A stretch of 55,538 nucleotides of DNA from Massilia brevitalea. GTDB lineage: Bacteria > Pseudomonadota > Gammaproteobacteria > Burkholderiales > Burkholderiaceae_D. Where the stretch lies: positions 1-55,538 of the forward strand of contig NZ_JAULSI010000039.1 in the NCBI RefSeq assembly GCF_030711405.1, read 5' to 3'. The stretch's first letter is position 1. The number at the start of each line of letters is the position of its first letter. Below are positions 41,206-49,999 of the stretch, piece after piece. Under the pieces are notes generated by a model. That model was not told the DNA's origin. It did no database searches and saw only the letters and a program-made list of their open reading frames with translations. The position numbers and the translations under genes were made by a program.

Positions 41206-42363
41206 CTACAGCGCAGCGGCGTAGATCGCCCGCGCATCCGCGCGCGTCAGGGTGCGCGGATTATTCCCCAACAGGCGGGTCTGGAGCATGGCGTCATCCG
41301 CCAGCCGGTCAAGGTCGCTTTCATTGATTCCCACTTGTTGCAGCGTGGTCTGGATGCCCGTGATGCGGGCCGTCTGCTGCATCGCCGCGACCAGGGCTTC
41401 GGTGCGTGCTTCCGCGCTGCCGCTGGCCTGCGGTACGGCAATCGCCGCCAGCTCGGCATACAGCGGCGCCGCTTCCGGTGCGTTGAAACGCAGCACATGC
41501 GGCAGCACCAGCGAGTTCGACAAGCCATGCGGCACATGGAAGATGCCGCCTACCGGATAAGCCAGTGCATGCACCGCCGCCACCGGTGCATTCGAGAACG
41601 CCTGGCCGGCCAGGCAGGCGCCGAGCAGCATCGCTTGCCGCGCTTCGAGGCGGCTGCCGTTTTCGCAGGCAGAAATCAGGTTCGTCGACAAGAGCTCGAG
41701 CGCCTGGCGCGCCAGCGTATCCGACATCGGATTCTTCTTGTGCTTGCTGGTATAGGCCTCGATCGCGTGGACCATGGCGTCGATGCCGGTGGCGGCAGTG
41801 ACCATCGGCGGCAAGCCCAAAGTCAGCGTCGCATCCAGCACGGCGAGGTCGGCGTAGAGCTGGGGCGCGACCACGCCCATCTTGGTGGTGGCGCCGGTGG
41901 TGACGATGGCGATGTTGGTCACTTCCGAACCGGTGCCGGCGGTGGTCGGCACCTGGACCAGCGGAAGGCGTGAGCCGCTGACCTTGCCGATGCCGTAGAT
42001 GTCGGCGAGCTGGTGTTCGCCGGTGGCCAGGATGGCGATCAGCTTGGCGACGTCCATCGAACTGCCGCCGCCCAGGCCGATGACCAGGTCGCTGTCCTTC
42101 TCCTGGGCGAAGCGGACTGCCTCCCTCACTACATCTTCGGGCGGATCGGCGACCACGCCGGAAAAGACGCTGACCGTGAAACCGTGGCGCTGCAAATCGA
42201 GGCAGGGCAGCTCTGCCAGCCGGGTGCGCAGGAAGCCAGGATCGGTGACGACCAGGGCGCGGCGCGCATTGGGAAAACGTTCGCGGACGATCTGGCCGAG
42301 GCGGGCGGCGGCCCCGGTCTCGGAAAGGATGCTGGCAACGGTGCTGAAGGCAAAGTCGGTCAT
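41206..42363 (-). CDS. Iron-containing alcohol dehydrogenase
   Basis: 385-aa group III alcohol dehydrogenase. The NAD-binding segments are LVIGLGGGSSMDVAK and VPTTAGTGSEVTNIA. The metal site includes GIDAMVHAIEAY, AVHALAYPVGGIFHVPHGLSNSLVLPHV and the C-terminal helix. Substrate unknown (short alcohols, lactaldehyde or others are typical). It is the only leftward gene between 32.5 kb and the right edge. Confidence 0.92.
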   Translation of the reverse strand: MTDFAFSTVASILSETGAAARLGQIVRERFPNARRALVVTDPGFLRTRLAELPCLDLQRHGFTVSVFSGVVADPPEDVVREAVRFAQEKDSDLVIGLGGGSSMDVAKLIAILATGEHQLADIYGIGKVSGSRLPLVQVPTTAGTGSEVTNIAIVTTGATTKMGVVAPQLYADLAVLDATLTLGLPPMVTAATGIDAMVHAIEAYTSKHKKNPMSDTLARQALELLSTNLISACENGSRLEARQAMLLGACLAGQAFSNAPVAAVHALAYPVGGIFHVPHGLSNSLVLPHVLRFNAPEAAPLYAELAAIAVPQASGSAEARTEALVAAMQQTARITGIQTTLQQVGINESDLDRLADDAMLQTRLLGNNPRTLTRADARAIYAAAL

Positions 42364-42503
42364 GGTCTCATCCCAGGTGTTGTTTGCCGATTAGCTTACA
42401 CCAGAATGGCTGGGTCGCGGCGATGGGGCAAGGGCCTGAGGACCCTGCACTGACTGGCAAATCATGCGTACAATTTCGCCTTTCCAAGTTTTGAAAGCGG
42501 TAG

Positions 42504-43274
42504 ATGATTGACTTCGTATGGCTGGGCGGCGCAGCCTTCCTGGCGGGGCTGGTGGATGCGGTGGTCGGCGGTGGCGGGCTGATCCAGGTGCCGGCGATCT
42601 TTTCCGTGTTGCCGAAGGAAGTGCCGGCAACCCTGCTCGGCACCAACAAGCTGGCCAGCATTTTCGGCACGGGCGCGGCGGCAGTGAAATATGCCCAGCG
42701 TGTGCGGGTGGCATGGAGCGCCGCAGCACCGGCGGCCCTGGCGGCGTTTGCCCTGTCGTTCGTCGGCGCCTGGACCGTGACCCGTGTGCCCGGCGACTTC
42801 GTACGCAGCCTGCTGCCCTTGATCCTGCTGGCGGTGGCCATCTACACATTCCGCAAGAAAGACCTGGGTTCGGTCCATGCACCTGTGCACAGCGGATCGG
42901 CCGAGCGTTGGTGGGCAATTGGCATGGGCGCGGCCATCGGGTTTTATGACGGCTTCTTTGGACCAGGAACGGGCAGCTTCCTGATCTTCCTGTATGTGCG
43001 CTTCTTCGGCTTCGACTTCCTCAGCGCTTCGGCGGCGGCGAAGATCGTAAATGTCGCGTGCAATTTGTCGGCGCTGATGTGGTTCGGTTACAGCGGTCAC
43101 ATCTTGTGGCAGCTTGGCTTGCTGATGGCGCTGTGCCAAATCGCCGGTTCGCTGGTCGGAACGAAGCTGGCAATCCAGCATGGCAGTGCGTTTGTGCGCA
43201 AGCTGTTCCTGGTCGTGGTCTCGGTACTGATCGTCAAGACTGGCTTCGATGCGATTGTCAGGTGGTTTAACTAA
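42504..43274 (+). CDS. TSUP (TauE/SafE) family membrane permease
   Basis: 256-aa membrane protein of about eight helices. The family N-terminus is FLAGLVDAVVGGGGLIQVPA, followed by LLGTNKLASIFGTGAAA, GFYDGFFGPGTGSFLIFLYVR and the repeat-like KIVNVACNLSALMWFGYSGH. These proteins export or import sulfonates, sulfite or other organic anions; the substrate is not known. It ends at a terminator that abuts the first parS site. Confidence 0.92.
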   Translation: MIDFVWLGGAAFLAGLVDAVVGGGGLIQVPAIFSVLPKEVPATLLGTNKLASIFGTGAAAVKYAQRVRVAWSAAAPAALAAFALSFVGAWTVTRVPGDFVRSLLPLILLAVAIYTFRKKDLGSVHAPVHSGSAERWWAIGMGAAIGFYDGFFGPGTGSFLIFLYVRFFGFDFLSASAAAKIVNVACNLSALMWFGYSGHILWQLGLLMALCQIAGSLVGTKLAIQHGSAFVRKLFLVVVSVLIVKTGFDAIVRWFN

Positions 43275-43286
43275 GGCTTGTTGGGT

Positions 43287-43302
43287 TGTTTCACGTGGAA
43301 CA
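43287..43302. promoter_or_regulatory. parS: parS site 1
   Basis: TGTTTCACGTGGAACA, matching the canonical 16-bp ParB-binding palindrome. The last base is also the first base of the downstream terminator stem. Confidence 0.95.
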
Positions 43303-43325
43303 AAGCCGGCTCAGCCGGCTTTTTT
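43302..43325 (+). terminator. Rho-independent terminator after the TSUP gene
   Basis: 9-bp stem AAAGCCGGC/GCCGGCTTT with a 3-base loop and a T-run, sitting between parS site 1 and parS site 2. Confidence 0.9.
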
Positions 43326-43343
43326 ACGTCTCAGTCACCCGAT

Positions 43344-43359
43344 TGTTTCACGTGGAACG
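43344..43359. promoter_or_regulatory. parS: parS site 2
   Basis: TGTTTCACGTGGAACG; one base off the canonical ParB-binding palindrome. Confidence 0.9.
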
Positions 43360-43381
43360 TCGTTATCAACTTCTCACGATG

Positions 43382-43397
43382 TGTTCCACGTGAAACA
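43382..43397. promoter_or_regulatory. parS: parS site 3
   Basis: TGTTCCACGTGAAACA, a canonical parS in the opposite sense to sites 1 and 2. Three sites lie within 111 bp, about 3 kb from the parAB genes. Confidence 0.95.
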
Positions 43398-43447
43398 AAA
43401 ACGGCTGTGTTTTTTGGTCGAGCTGAGTCTGCGTAAAGAAAAGCTCC

Positions 43448-43453
43448 TATAAT
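43448..43453 (+). promoter_or_regulatory. Probable -10 element of mnmG
   Basis: TATAAT 58 bases before the mnmG start. No good -35 at 16-18 bp was found, so the promoter may be factor-dependent or extended. Confidence 0.4.
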
Positions 43454-43510
43454 CCGCTTCTATACTCCGCGTCTACGCGCAACTTAGTCCTTTGCTTCAC
43501 ACATCCCATC

Positions 43511-45451
43511 ATGCTATTTCCAACTGAATTCGACGTGATCGTCGTCGGCGGCGGCCATGCCGGCACCGAGGCTGCGCTCGCGTCTGCGCGCACGGGGCAG
43601 AAGACGCTGCTCCTTACCCACAACATCGAGACCCTCGGTCAGATGTCCTGCAACCCTTCGATCGGCGGCATCGGCAAGGGCCACCTGGTCAAGGAAGTCG
43701 ATGCCCTGGGCGGCGCGATGGCCATCGCCACCGACGAGTCCGGCATCCAGTTCCGCATCCTGAACTCCTCGAAAGGCCCGGCCGTGCGTGCCACGCGCGC
43801 CCAGGCCGACCGCATCCTGTACAAGGCGGCGATCCGTTCGCGCCTGGAAAACCAGCCAAACCTGTGGCTGTTCCAGCACGCCGTCGACGACCTGATGGTG
43901 GAAGGCGACCGCGTGGTCGGCGCCGTTACCCAGATTGGCCTGCAGTTCCGCGCCCGTGCCGTGGTGCTGACGGCCGGTACTTTCCTGGACGGGAAGATCC
44001 ACGTTGGCCTGCAAAATTATTCGGCTGGCCGCGCCGGCGACCCGCCTGCACTGTCGCTCTCCGCGCGCCTGAAAGAACTCAAGCTGCCGCAAGGCCGCCT
44101 GAAAACCGGCACGCCGCCCCGCATCGACGGCCGCAGCATCGATTTCTCGGTGCTGGCCGAACAGCCGGGCGACCTCGATCCGGTACCGGTGTTTTCGTAC
44201 ATGGGCAACGCCGCCATGCACCCGCGCCAGGTGCCGTGCTGGGTGACGCATACGAATGCGCAAACCCACGACATCATTCGCAACGGCCTGGACCGCAGCC
44301 CGATGTACACCGGCGTTATCGAAGGCGTCGGGCCGCGTTACTGCCCGTCGATCGAAGACAAGATCCACCGCTTCGCGTCGAAGGAATCGCACCAGATTTT
44401 CCTGGAACCGGAAGGCCTGACGACGCACGAGTTCTATCCGAACGGGATCTCGACCAGCCTGCCGTTCGACGTGCAGCTGGCCCTGGTGCGCTCGATGAAG
44501 GGCATGGAAAACGCCTTCATTTTGAGACCGGGCTACGCCATCGAATACGATTATTTCGACCCGCGCGGCCTGAGATCGACGCTCGAAACCCGTTCCATCA
44601 AGGGCCTGTTCTTCGCCGGCCAGATAAACGGTACCACCGGCTACGAAGAAGCAGCGGCGCAAGGATTGCTGGCTGGCTTGAATGCAGCCCTGCAAACCAA
44701 GGGCGAAGAGACGTGGACCCCAGGCCGCTCCGAAGCCTACCTCGGGGTGCTGGTCGACGACCTCACCACCCAGGGCGTAGCCGAGCCTTACCGCATGTTC
44801 ACCAGCCGTGCCGAATACCGTCTGTCGCTGCGTGAAGACAATGCCGACATGCGCCTGACCGAGATCGGCCGCAAGCTGGGCGTGGTCGGCGACGCACAGT
44901 GGGAAGCCTTCGAGAAGAAGCGCGAATCGGTAGCGCGCGAGCTGGAACGCCTGCGTTCGACCTGGGTCAACCCGCGCATCCTGGCTGCAAGCGAAGCCGA
45001 GCGCGTGGTAGGGCAGGCGCTCGAACGCGAGTACAACCTGGCCGATCTGCTGCGCCGTCCGAACGTCGCATACGACACGCTGATGAGCATGAATGGCCTG
45101 GAAGGCCAGGCGCTTGCTGGTCCTGGCGTGGAAGATCCTGCGGTCAAGGAACAGGTGGAAATCCAGCTGAAATATGCGGGCTACATCGACCGCCAGGCGC
45201 GCGAAGTCGAGCGTCACGACTACTACGAAAACCTGAAATTGCCGGACAACCTGGATTACCTGGAGATCGCGGCCCTGTCGATCGAGGTGCGCCAGAAGCT
45301 CGATAAACAGCGTCCGGAAACCCTGGGCCAGGCTTCGCGCATCTCCGGCGTGACCCCGGCGGCGATTTCCCTGCTGCTGGTGCACCTGAAAAAACGCGGT
45401 GCCAAAGGCTTTACCAGTGCCCCAACTGCCAACGAGGAGGCTGCCCAATGA
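43511..45451 (+). CDS. mnmG: tRNA uridine-5-carboxymethylaminomethyl synthesis enzyme MnmG (GidA)
   Basis: 646-aa FAD enzyme that, with MnmE, modifies U34 of several tRNAs. The N-terminal FAD site is DVIVVGGGHAGTEAALASARTG, MSCNPSIGGIGKGHLVKEVDALGG follows, and LKTGTPPRIDGRSIDFS and GPRYCPSIEDKIHRF are family hallmarks. The C-terminal helical domain includes IDRQAREVERHDYYENLKLP. It overlaps rsmG by 4 bases. Its position between the parS cluster and parAB is the classical origin-proximal arrangement. Confidence 0.98.
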   Translation: MLFPTEFDVIVVGGGHAGTEAALASARTGQKTLLLTHNIETLGQMSCNPSIGGIGKGHLVKEVDALGGAMAIATDESGIQFRILNSSKGPAVRATRAQADRILYKAAIRSRLENQPNLWLFQHAVDDLMVEGDRVVGAVTQIGLQFRARAVVLTAGTFLDGKIHVGLQNYSAGRAGDPPALSLSARLKELKLPQGRLKTGTPPRIDGRSIDFSVLAEQPGDLDPVPVFSYMGNAAMHPRQVPCWVTHTNAQTHDIIRNGLDRSPMYTGVIEGVGPRYCPSIEDKIHRFASKESHQIFLEPEGLTTHEFYPNGISTSLPFDVQLALVRSMKGMENAFILRPGYAIEYDYFDPRGLRSTLETRSIKGLFFAGQINGTTGYEEAAAQGLLAGLNAALQTKGEETWTPGRSEAYLGVLVDDLTTQGVAEPYRMFTSRAEYRLSLREDNADMRLTEIGRKLGVVGDAQWEAFEKKRESVARELERLRSTWVNPRILAASEAERVVGQALEREYNLADLLRRPNVAYDTLMSMNGLEGQALAGPGVEDPAVKEQVEIQLKYAGYIDRQAREVERHDYYENLKLPDNLDYLEIAALSIEVRQKLDKQRPETLGQASRISGVTPAAISLLLVHLKKRGAKGFTSAPTANEEAAQ

Positions 45452-46101
45452 GGGGTTTTGACCGCGAAAAACTGAGCGAAGTGCTGAACGACGGCATCGA
45501 GGCCATGGATTTGCCGCTCTGGGCCGCCCAGCGCGAGCAACTCATGGATTACCTGGCCCTGATGGCCAAGTGGAACGGTGTGTACAACCTGACCTCGCTG
45601 CGCGACCCGATGCAGATGGTGACCCATCATTTGCTCGATTCGCTGGCGGCGGTGTCGGCCTTCGAGGGCGCGAAAAACGTGCTCGACGTCGGGGCAGGGG
45701 GCGGGTTGCCGGGCATCGTGCTGGCCATTGCCCGGCCAGACATGAACGTGTCCCTGATCGACACCGTGCACAAGAAAACCGCCTTCCTCACCCAGGTGAA
45801 GGCCGAGCTGGGCCTGAAAAACGTGAACGTGTACACCATGAAGGTGCAGGAGCTGAAAGCCGGGCCTTTCGACGTGATTACTTCGCGCGCTTTTGCCGAC
45901 CTGTCGGATTTCGTCAACTGGTCCGGACACCTGCTGGCAGAGGGCGGCAGATTCATCGCCTTGAAAGGCACGGCGCCGGCGGACGAACAGGAGCGGCTGC
46001 CAGGCGAATGGAAGATACAGGAATTGAGACCGATCAAAGTGCCAAAAGTGGAAGCGGAGCGTCACCTGGTTTTCATCGAAAAAACAGACTCTATCAATTA
46101 A
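45448..46101 (+). CDS. rsmG: 16S rRNA (guanine(527)-N(7))-methyltransferase RsmG (GidB)
   Basis: 217-aa SAM-dependent methyltransferase. Landmarks are YLALMAKWNGVYNLTSLRDP, HHLLDSLAAVS, the SAM-binding VLDVGAGGGLPGIVLAI and ITSRAFADLSDFV. The ATG at 45448 overlaps the mnmG stop. Followed by a 99-base gap with a tandem repeat before parA. Confidence 0.97.
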   Translation: MRGFDREKLSEVLNDGIEAMDLPLWAAQREQLMDYLALMAKWNGVYNLTSLRDPMQMVTHHLLDSLAAVSAFEGAKNVLDVGAGGGLPGIVLAIARPDMNVSLIDTVHKKTAFLTQVKAELGLKNVNVYTMKVQELKAGPFDVITSRAFADLSDFVNWSGHLLAEGGRFIALKGTAPADEQERLPGEWKIQELRPIKVPKVEAERHLVFIEKTDSIN

Positions 46102-46112
46102 CAATGTAAACG

Positions 46113-46166
46113 GTTTATATCGTTTAAACTGAATAAATCGTTTATACGGTTTAAACGGAATGAACG
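46113..46166. repeat. Tandem 27-bp repeat in the parAB control region
   Basis: Two units, 46113-46139 and 46140-46166, match at 21 of 27 positions. Each contains GTTTATA followed by GTTTAAAC, a perfect palindrome. A TATAGT (46168-46173) immediately after could be the -10 of parAB. The placement is that of an operator; the binding protein is not known. Confidence 0.75.
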
Positions 46167-46200
46167 ATATAGTCCGATTAAGTAGCGTTCGAAAGAATAG

Positions 46201-46971
46201 ATGGCAAAGATATTTTGCGTAGCAAACCAGAAGGGCGGCGTCGGCAAGACGACCACCAGCGTCAACCTGGCGGCAGGCCTGGCCAAGCTTGAGCAGCGCG
46301 TGCTGCTGGTCGACCTCGACCCCCAGGGCAATGCCACCATGGGAGCAGGCATCAACAAGGCAACGCTGGAAGCTTCCACGTATCACGTGCTGCTGGGCGA
46401 GGCCGACGTAACGGAAGCGCGCGTGCGCTCGGAAGCAGGGCGCTTCGACGTGCTGCCCGCCAACCGTGACCTGGCCGGCGCCGAAGTGGAGATGGTGCAA
46501 CTCGACAGCCGCGAGCGCCGCCTGAAGAATGCGCTGGCCAAGGTGGATGGCGACTACGACTTCATCCTGGTCGACTGCCCGCCCGCCTTGTCGATGCTGA
46601 CCCTGAACGGCCTGTGCGCCGCGCATGGCGTCATCATCCCGATGCAGTGCGAGTACTACGCGCTCGAAGGCCTGTCGGACCTGGTCAACACCATCAAGAA
46701 GGTGCACGCCAACCTGAATACGGACCTGAAGATCATCGGCCTGCTGCGTGTGATGTTCGATCCGCGCATGACGCTGTCGCAGCAGGTGTCGGCCCAACTC
46801 GAACAGCACTTCGGTGGCAAGGTTTTTAAAACCATCATCCCGCGCAACGTGCGCCTGGCCGAAGCGCCGTCCTATGGCATCCCGGGCGTGACCTTCGACC
46901 CGTCGTCGAAAGGCGCACAGGCGTATATCGCGTTCGGGGCCGAAATGGTCGAGCGCATCAAGACCATGTAA
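46201..46971 (+). CDS. parA: Chromosome partitioning ATPase ParA (Soj)
   Basis: 256-aa ATPase with the deviant Walker A KGGVGKTTT at residues 11-19 (signature Lys11, catalytic Lys16). It has LVDLDPQGNATMG, FILVDCPPALSMLTLN and the DNA-binding C-terminal region. It lacks the N-terminal HTH of plasmid type Ia ParA, so it is a chromosomal Soj-type protein. It is 16 bases from parB. Confidence 0.97.
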   Translation: MAKIFCVANQKGGVGKTTTSVNLAAGLAKLEQRVLLVDLDPQGNATMGAGINKATLEASTYHVLLGEADVTEARVRSEAGRFDVLPANRDLAGAEVEMVQLDSRERRLKNALAKVDGDYDFILVDCPPALSMLTLNGLCAAHGVIIPMQCEYYALEGLSDLVNTIKKVHANLNTDLKIIGLLRVMFDPRMTLSQQVSAQLEQHFGGKVFKTIIPRNVRLAEAPSYGIPGVTFDPSSKGAQAYIAFGAEMVERIKTM

Positions 46972-46987
46972 GCGGAGACATCTATAA

Positions 46988-47857
46988 ATGGCTACAAAGA
47001 AATTCAAAGGCCTCGGCCGCGGTCTCGATGCTTTGCTCGGCGGCGACCTCGATGCGGTGCCGGCCCCGGCGCACGCACCGTCCTCGCTCGCCATCGCGCA
47101 GCTGCAAGCGGGCAAATACCAGCCACGTACCCGGATGGACGAGGGGGCCTTGCAGGAGCTGGCCGCGTCGATCAAGACCCAGGGGGTGATGCAGCCGGTG
47201 CTGGTGCGTCCGGTCGATGGCGGTCGCTACGAGATCATCGCCGGCGAACGCCGCTTCCGCGCGGCGCAGCTGGCCGGGCTCGACGAGATCCCGGTGCTGG
47301 TGCGCGAAGTCGACGACCAGGCGGCCGCGGCAATGGCGCTGATCGAGAACATGCAGCGCGAGGACTTGAATCCGCTGGAAGAAGCGCAGGGCATCGCGCG
47401 CCTGATTTCGGATTTCAATTTCACGCATGAGCAGGCGGCGGGCGCCGTGGGCCGTTCGCGCAGTGCGGTGTCGAACCTGCTGCGCCTGGTGAACCTGGCC
47501 GGGCCGGTACAGACCATGCTGATGGCAGGGGATATCGACATGGGGCATGCGCGCGCGCTGCTGTCTGTGGATAACGCCAGCCAGATCGCGCTGGCCACGC
47601 AGGTGGTGGCCAAGCGCCTGTCGGTGCGCGAGACCGAGAAGCTGGTGGCGCGTGCGATCGAGGAACTCGACGCACCGGCGTCGGCCGCGCGCCAGAAGGA
47701 AAAGTCGGGCGATATCGTGCGGCTGGAGGAAGAGCTGTCGGACAAGCTGGCGACGCCGGTCGCATTCAAGATGGGGCCGAAAGGGAAGGGGCAGATGATC
47801 ATCGACTTCTCGAACCTGGATGTGCTCGAAGGTGTATTGGCCCGCCTGCGCGCGTGA
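46988..47857 (+). CDS. parB: Chromosome partitioning CTPase/DNA-binding protein ParB (Spo0J)
   Basis: 289-aa parS-binding clamp. The N-terminal arginine-containing LGRGLDALLGGD stimulates ParA. The CTP-binding region has QPRTRMD and GERRFRAAQLAGL. The HTH is EEAQGIARLISDFNFTHEQAAGAVGRSRSAVSNLLRLVNL (residues about 133-171), followed by a C-terminal dimer domain. The three parS sites at 43.3 kb are its expected loading sites. Confidence 0.97.
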   Translation: MATKKFKGLGRGLDALLGGDLDAVPAPAHAPSSLAIAQLQAGKYQPRTRMDEGALQELAASIKTQGVMQPVLVRPVDGGRYEIIAGERRFRAAQLAGLDEIPVLVREVDDQAAAAMALIENMQREDLNPLEEAQGIARLISDFNFTHEQAAGAVGRSRSAVSNLLRLVNLAGPVQTMLMAGDIDMGHARALLSVDNASQIALATQVVAKRLSVRETEKLVARAIEELDAPASAARQKEKSGDIVRLEEELSDKLATPVAFKMGPKGKGQMIIDFSNLDVLEGVLARLRA

Positions 47858-48418
47858 TCCATCAATGGCGCGGAGACGCGCACGACGTTTCTGAAGTTGT
47901 TGACCGGGATGACGGTAGGGTGGGCGCTCCGTGCCCACGCGTGACATATGAACATCGTTGGCCCGATTCCGGCGCTAACACGCAGCGCACTTCACGCGCG
48001 GGCACAGAGTGCCCACCCTACGATATCCACCACCCCGGCATCAACAACTGTCGCGCATATCCAACAATTGTTGAACGCGTGGACGGGAAACCCGTCCACC
48101 CTACGTTGCCAACTATAGCGGTATCGCGAACTCGGGCCGACTGGCGCTGAATGGGCGGTCAGCAAGCCCACCAGTACCCCATTCTCCCCGGGTAAATCCC
48201 CCTGCGGCGGCCCGATCCGGCATCTGCATTCCGCCCCGCGAACTGCACGTAAAACCTGCCGATCTATCAAGATTTATGTGACATTTCAAGCCCTTGCACG
48301 CTACTACCGCACAGCTGGAATCGTTTGACTCAGATACATGAACGAACATATAATCCCGCTGATTCATGTAATTACCACACCGTAACTCGGTTCAAACGGC
48401 CAAGGCAGAAGAATAAAA
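47858..48418. other. Gap between parB and the ATP synthase operon
   Basis: 561 bases without a gene. Three dispersed palindromes sit at 47915-47943, 47995-48022 and 48075-48105 (the last is the GTGGACGGG variant). A CATATGAACATCGTTGG motif between the first two echoes the spacer near 4340. The right third holds the atp promoter. Confidence 0.8.
48325..48354 (+). promoter_or_regulatory. Probable sigma-70 promoter of the atp operon
   Basis: TTGACT (48325-48330) and TATAAT (48349-48354) with an 18-bp spacer. The predicted transcript start is about 55 bases before atpI. This is the best sigma-70 match seen in the window. Confidence 0.8.
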
Positions 48419-48757
48419 ATGTTGCGCCTGGTCTCCCTGCAATTGATCGCAACAGCTGTCGCCGGCCTCGTCGCCGCACTGCTGGGGGGATGGCCTGCGA
48501 TGTTTTCGGCGGTACTCGGTGGAATCTGTTGTGTTGTGCCCAACGGCATCATGGCGCTGCGCTTGTTCGCCGCCGCACACCAGCCGGGCGGGACCAACCC
48601 GTTCACGTTTTTCATCTGGGAATTTATAAAGATTGCATTAACGCTTGCCCTGCTGGCGGCAACTGCGTGGCTGTACCGTGACCTGAACTGGCTGGCGCTC
48701 CTCGCCGGGTTCATCGTGGCGCTGAAAAGTTACATATTCTTATTATTTAGGCACTGA
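48419..48757 (+). CDS. atpI: ATP synthase accessory protein AtpI
   Basis: 112-aa membrane protein with four helices (LIATAVAGLVAALLGGW; AVLGGICCVVPNGIMALRL; FIWEFIKIALTLALLAAT; LALLAGFIVALKSYIFLLF). It helps assemble the c-ring. It is the first gene of the operon, one base before atpB. Confidence 0.9.
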   Translation: MLRLVSLQLIATAVAGLVAALLGGWPAMFSAVLGGICCVVPNGIMALRLFAAAHQPGGTNPFTFFIWEFIKIALTLALLAATAWLYRDLNWLALLAGFIVALKSYIFLLFRH

Positions 48758-48758
48758 T

Positions 48759-49595
48759 ATGACGACAACCGTAGAAGGCGCAGCACACCACGCGCCCACC
48801 GCAGGCGAGTACATCAAGCACCACCTGGCGCACCTGTCGAGTTCGCACCAGAATGGCCCGGTCGACTTTTCCGTCTTCCACTACGACACCATGTTCTGGT
48901 CGGTCCTGATGGGCGCGATCGGCTGCCTGATCATGTGGTCGGCCGCGCGCCGCGCCACTTCGGGCGTGCCGGGCCGCTTCCAGGCTGCCGTCGAGATCCT
49001 GTTCGAAATGGTCGACAACCAGGCCAAGACCATCATCCATGGCGACCGCAGCTTCATTGCCCCGGCCGCGCTGACCGTGTTCGTCTGGGTCGCCCTGATG
49101 AACTCGCTGGACTTCCTGCCGGTCGACTTGTTCTCGGCAGCCTTCGGCTTCTTCGGCGTCGAGCATCTGTTCCCTTACCACCGCGTCGTGCCAACCGCCG
49201 ACCTGAACGGTACCGTGGGTATTTCGCTGGGCGTACTGGTCCTGATGCTGTACTACGGCATCAAGATCAAGGGCCTGGGCGGCTGGCTCCACGAGTTGTT
49301 CGCAGCGCCGTTCGGCATCTGGCTGGCGCCGTTCAACCTGCTCCTGAACATCATCGAATACGCAGCAAAAATGGTGTCGCTCGGTATGCGACTGTTCGGC
49401 AACATGTTTGCCGGCGAGCTGCTGTTCCTCTTGATCGCCTTGCTGGGCTCGACCGCTACCGTCTTCGGCTTCGCAGGTCAGGTCATCGCTGGTTCGATCT
49501 GGGCAATCTTCCACATCCTGATCGTTTTCCTGCAGGCATTCATCTTCATGATGCTGACGCTGGTGTACCTCGGTCAGGCCCACGAAGGCCACTGA
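48759..49595 (+). CDS. atpB: F1Fo ATP synthase subunit a
   Basis: 278-aa membrane subunit forming the proton half-channels. The C-terminal helix SLGMRLFGNMFAGELLFLLI carries the essential Arg next to the c-ring, and QAFIFMMLTLVYLGQAHEGH closes the protein. An 86-base gap to atpE includes a poly-T stretch and the GGAG RBS. Confidence 0.97.
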   Translation: MTTTVEGAAHHAPTAGEYIKHHLAHLSSSHQNGPVDFSVFHYDTMFWSVLMGAIGCLIMWSAARRATSGVPGRFQAAVEILFEMVDNQAKTIIHGDRSFIAPAALTVFVWVALMNSLDFLPVDLFSAAFGFFGVEHLFPYHRVVPTADLNGTVGISLGVLVLMLYYGIKIKGLGGWLHELFAAPFGIWLAPFNLLLNIIEYAAKMVSLGMRLFGNMFAGELLFLLIALLGSTATVFGFAGQVIAGSIWAIFHILIVFLQAFIFMMLTLVYLGQAHEGH

Positions 49596-49681
49596 TCGGC
49601 GCCGCAAGCATCGAACAGATCGTAGTAGTACCGAAGTAGTAGTTTTTAATTTAGCTTTTCATTTAACTTTTTGGAGTAATC

Positions 49682-49924
49682 ATGACTGACGCATCTTTTG
49701 TTGCACTGGCTTGCGGTTTAATCATCGGCCTCGGCGCTATCGGCGCATGTATCGGTATCGCTATCATGGGCGGTAAATACCTGGAAGCCTCGGCACGTCA
49801 GCCAGAACTGATGAACACCCTGCAAACCAAGATGTTCCTGCTGGCCGGCCTGATCGACGCGGCATTCCTGATCGGCGTTGGTATCGCCATGCTGTTCGCT
49901 TACGCCAATCCGTTCAGCGGCTAA
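49682..49924 (+). CDS. atpE: F1Fo ATP synthase subunit c
   Basis: 80-aa two-helix hairpin of the rotor ring. The proton-binding carboxylate is Asp59 in LLAGLIDAAFLIGVG. The polar loop is RQPEL, and the Gly-rich first helix is GLIIGLGAIGACIGIAIMGG. No Na+-binding Gln/Glu pattern is visible, so it is proton-type. Confidence 0.97.
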   Translation: MTDASFVALACGLIIGLGAIGACIGIAIMGGKYLEASARQPELMNTLQTKMFLLAGLIDAAFLIGVGIAMLFAYANPFSG

Positions 49925-49999
49925 GCAGCAAAGCATCTCGGGTTTTGAATGGCCGAACCATCGCGGTTCGGCATCCGTTTTTGTGAGAAGGAAAATACA

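Noticed and set aside
46113..46166. Possible additional parS sites or iterons of a plasmid replicon
   Set aside because: The units are AT-rich GTTTAAAC repeats unlike parS, and no rep gene is present; the surrounding genes are chromosomal.
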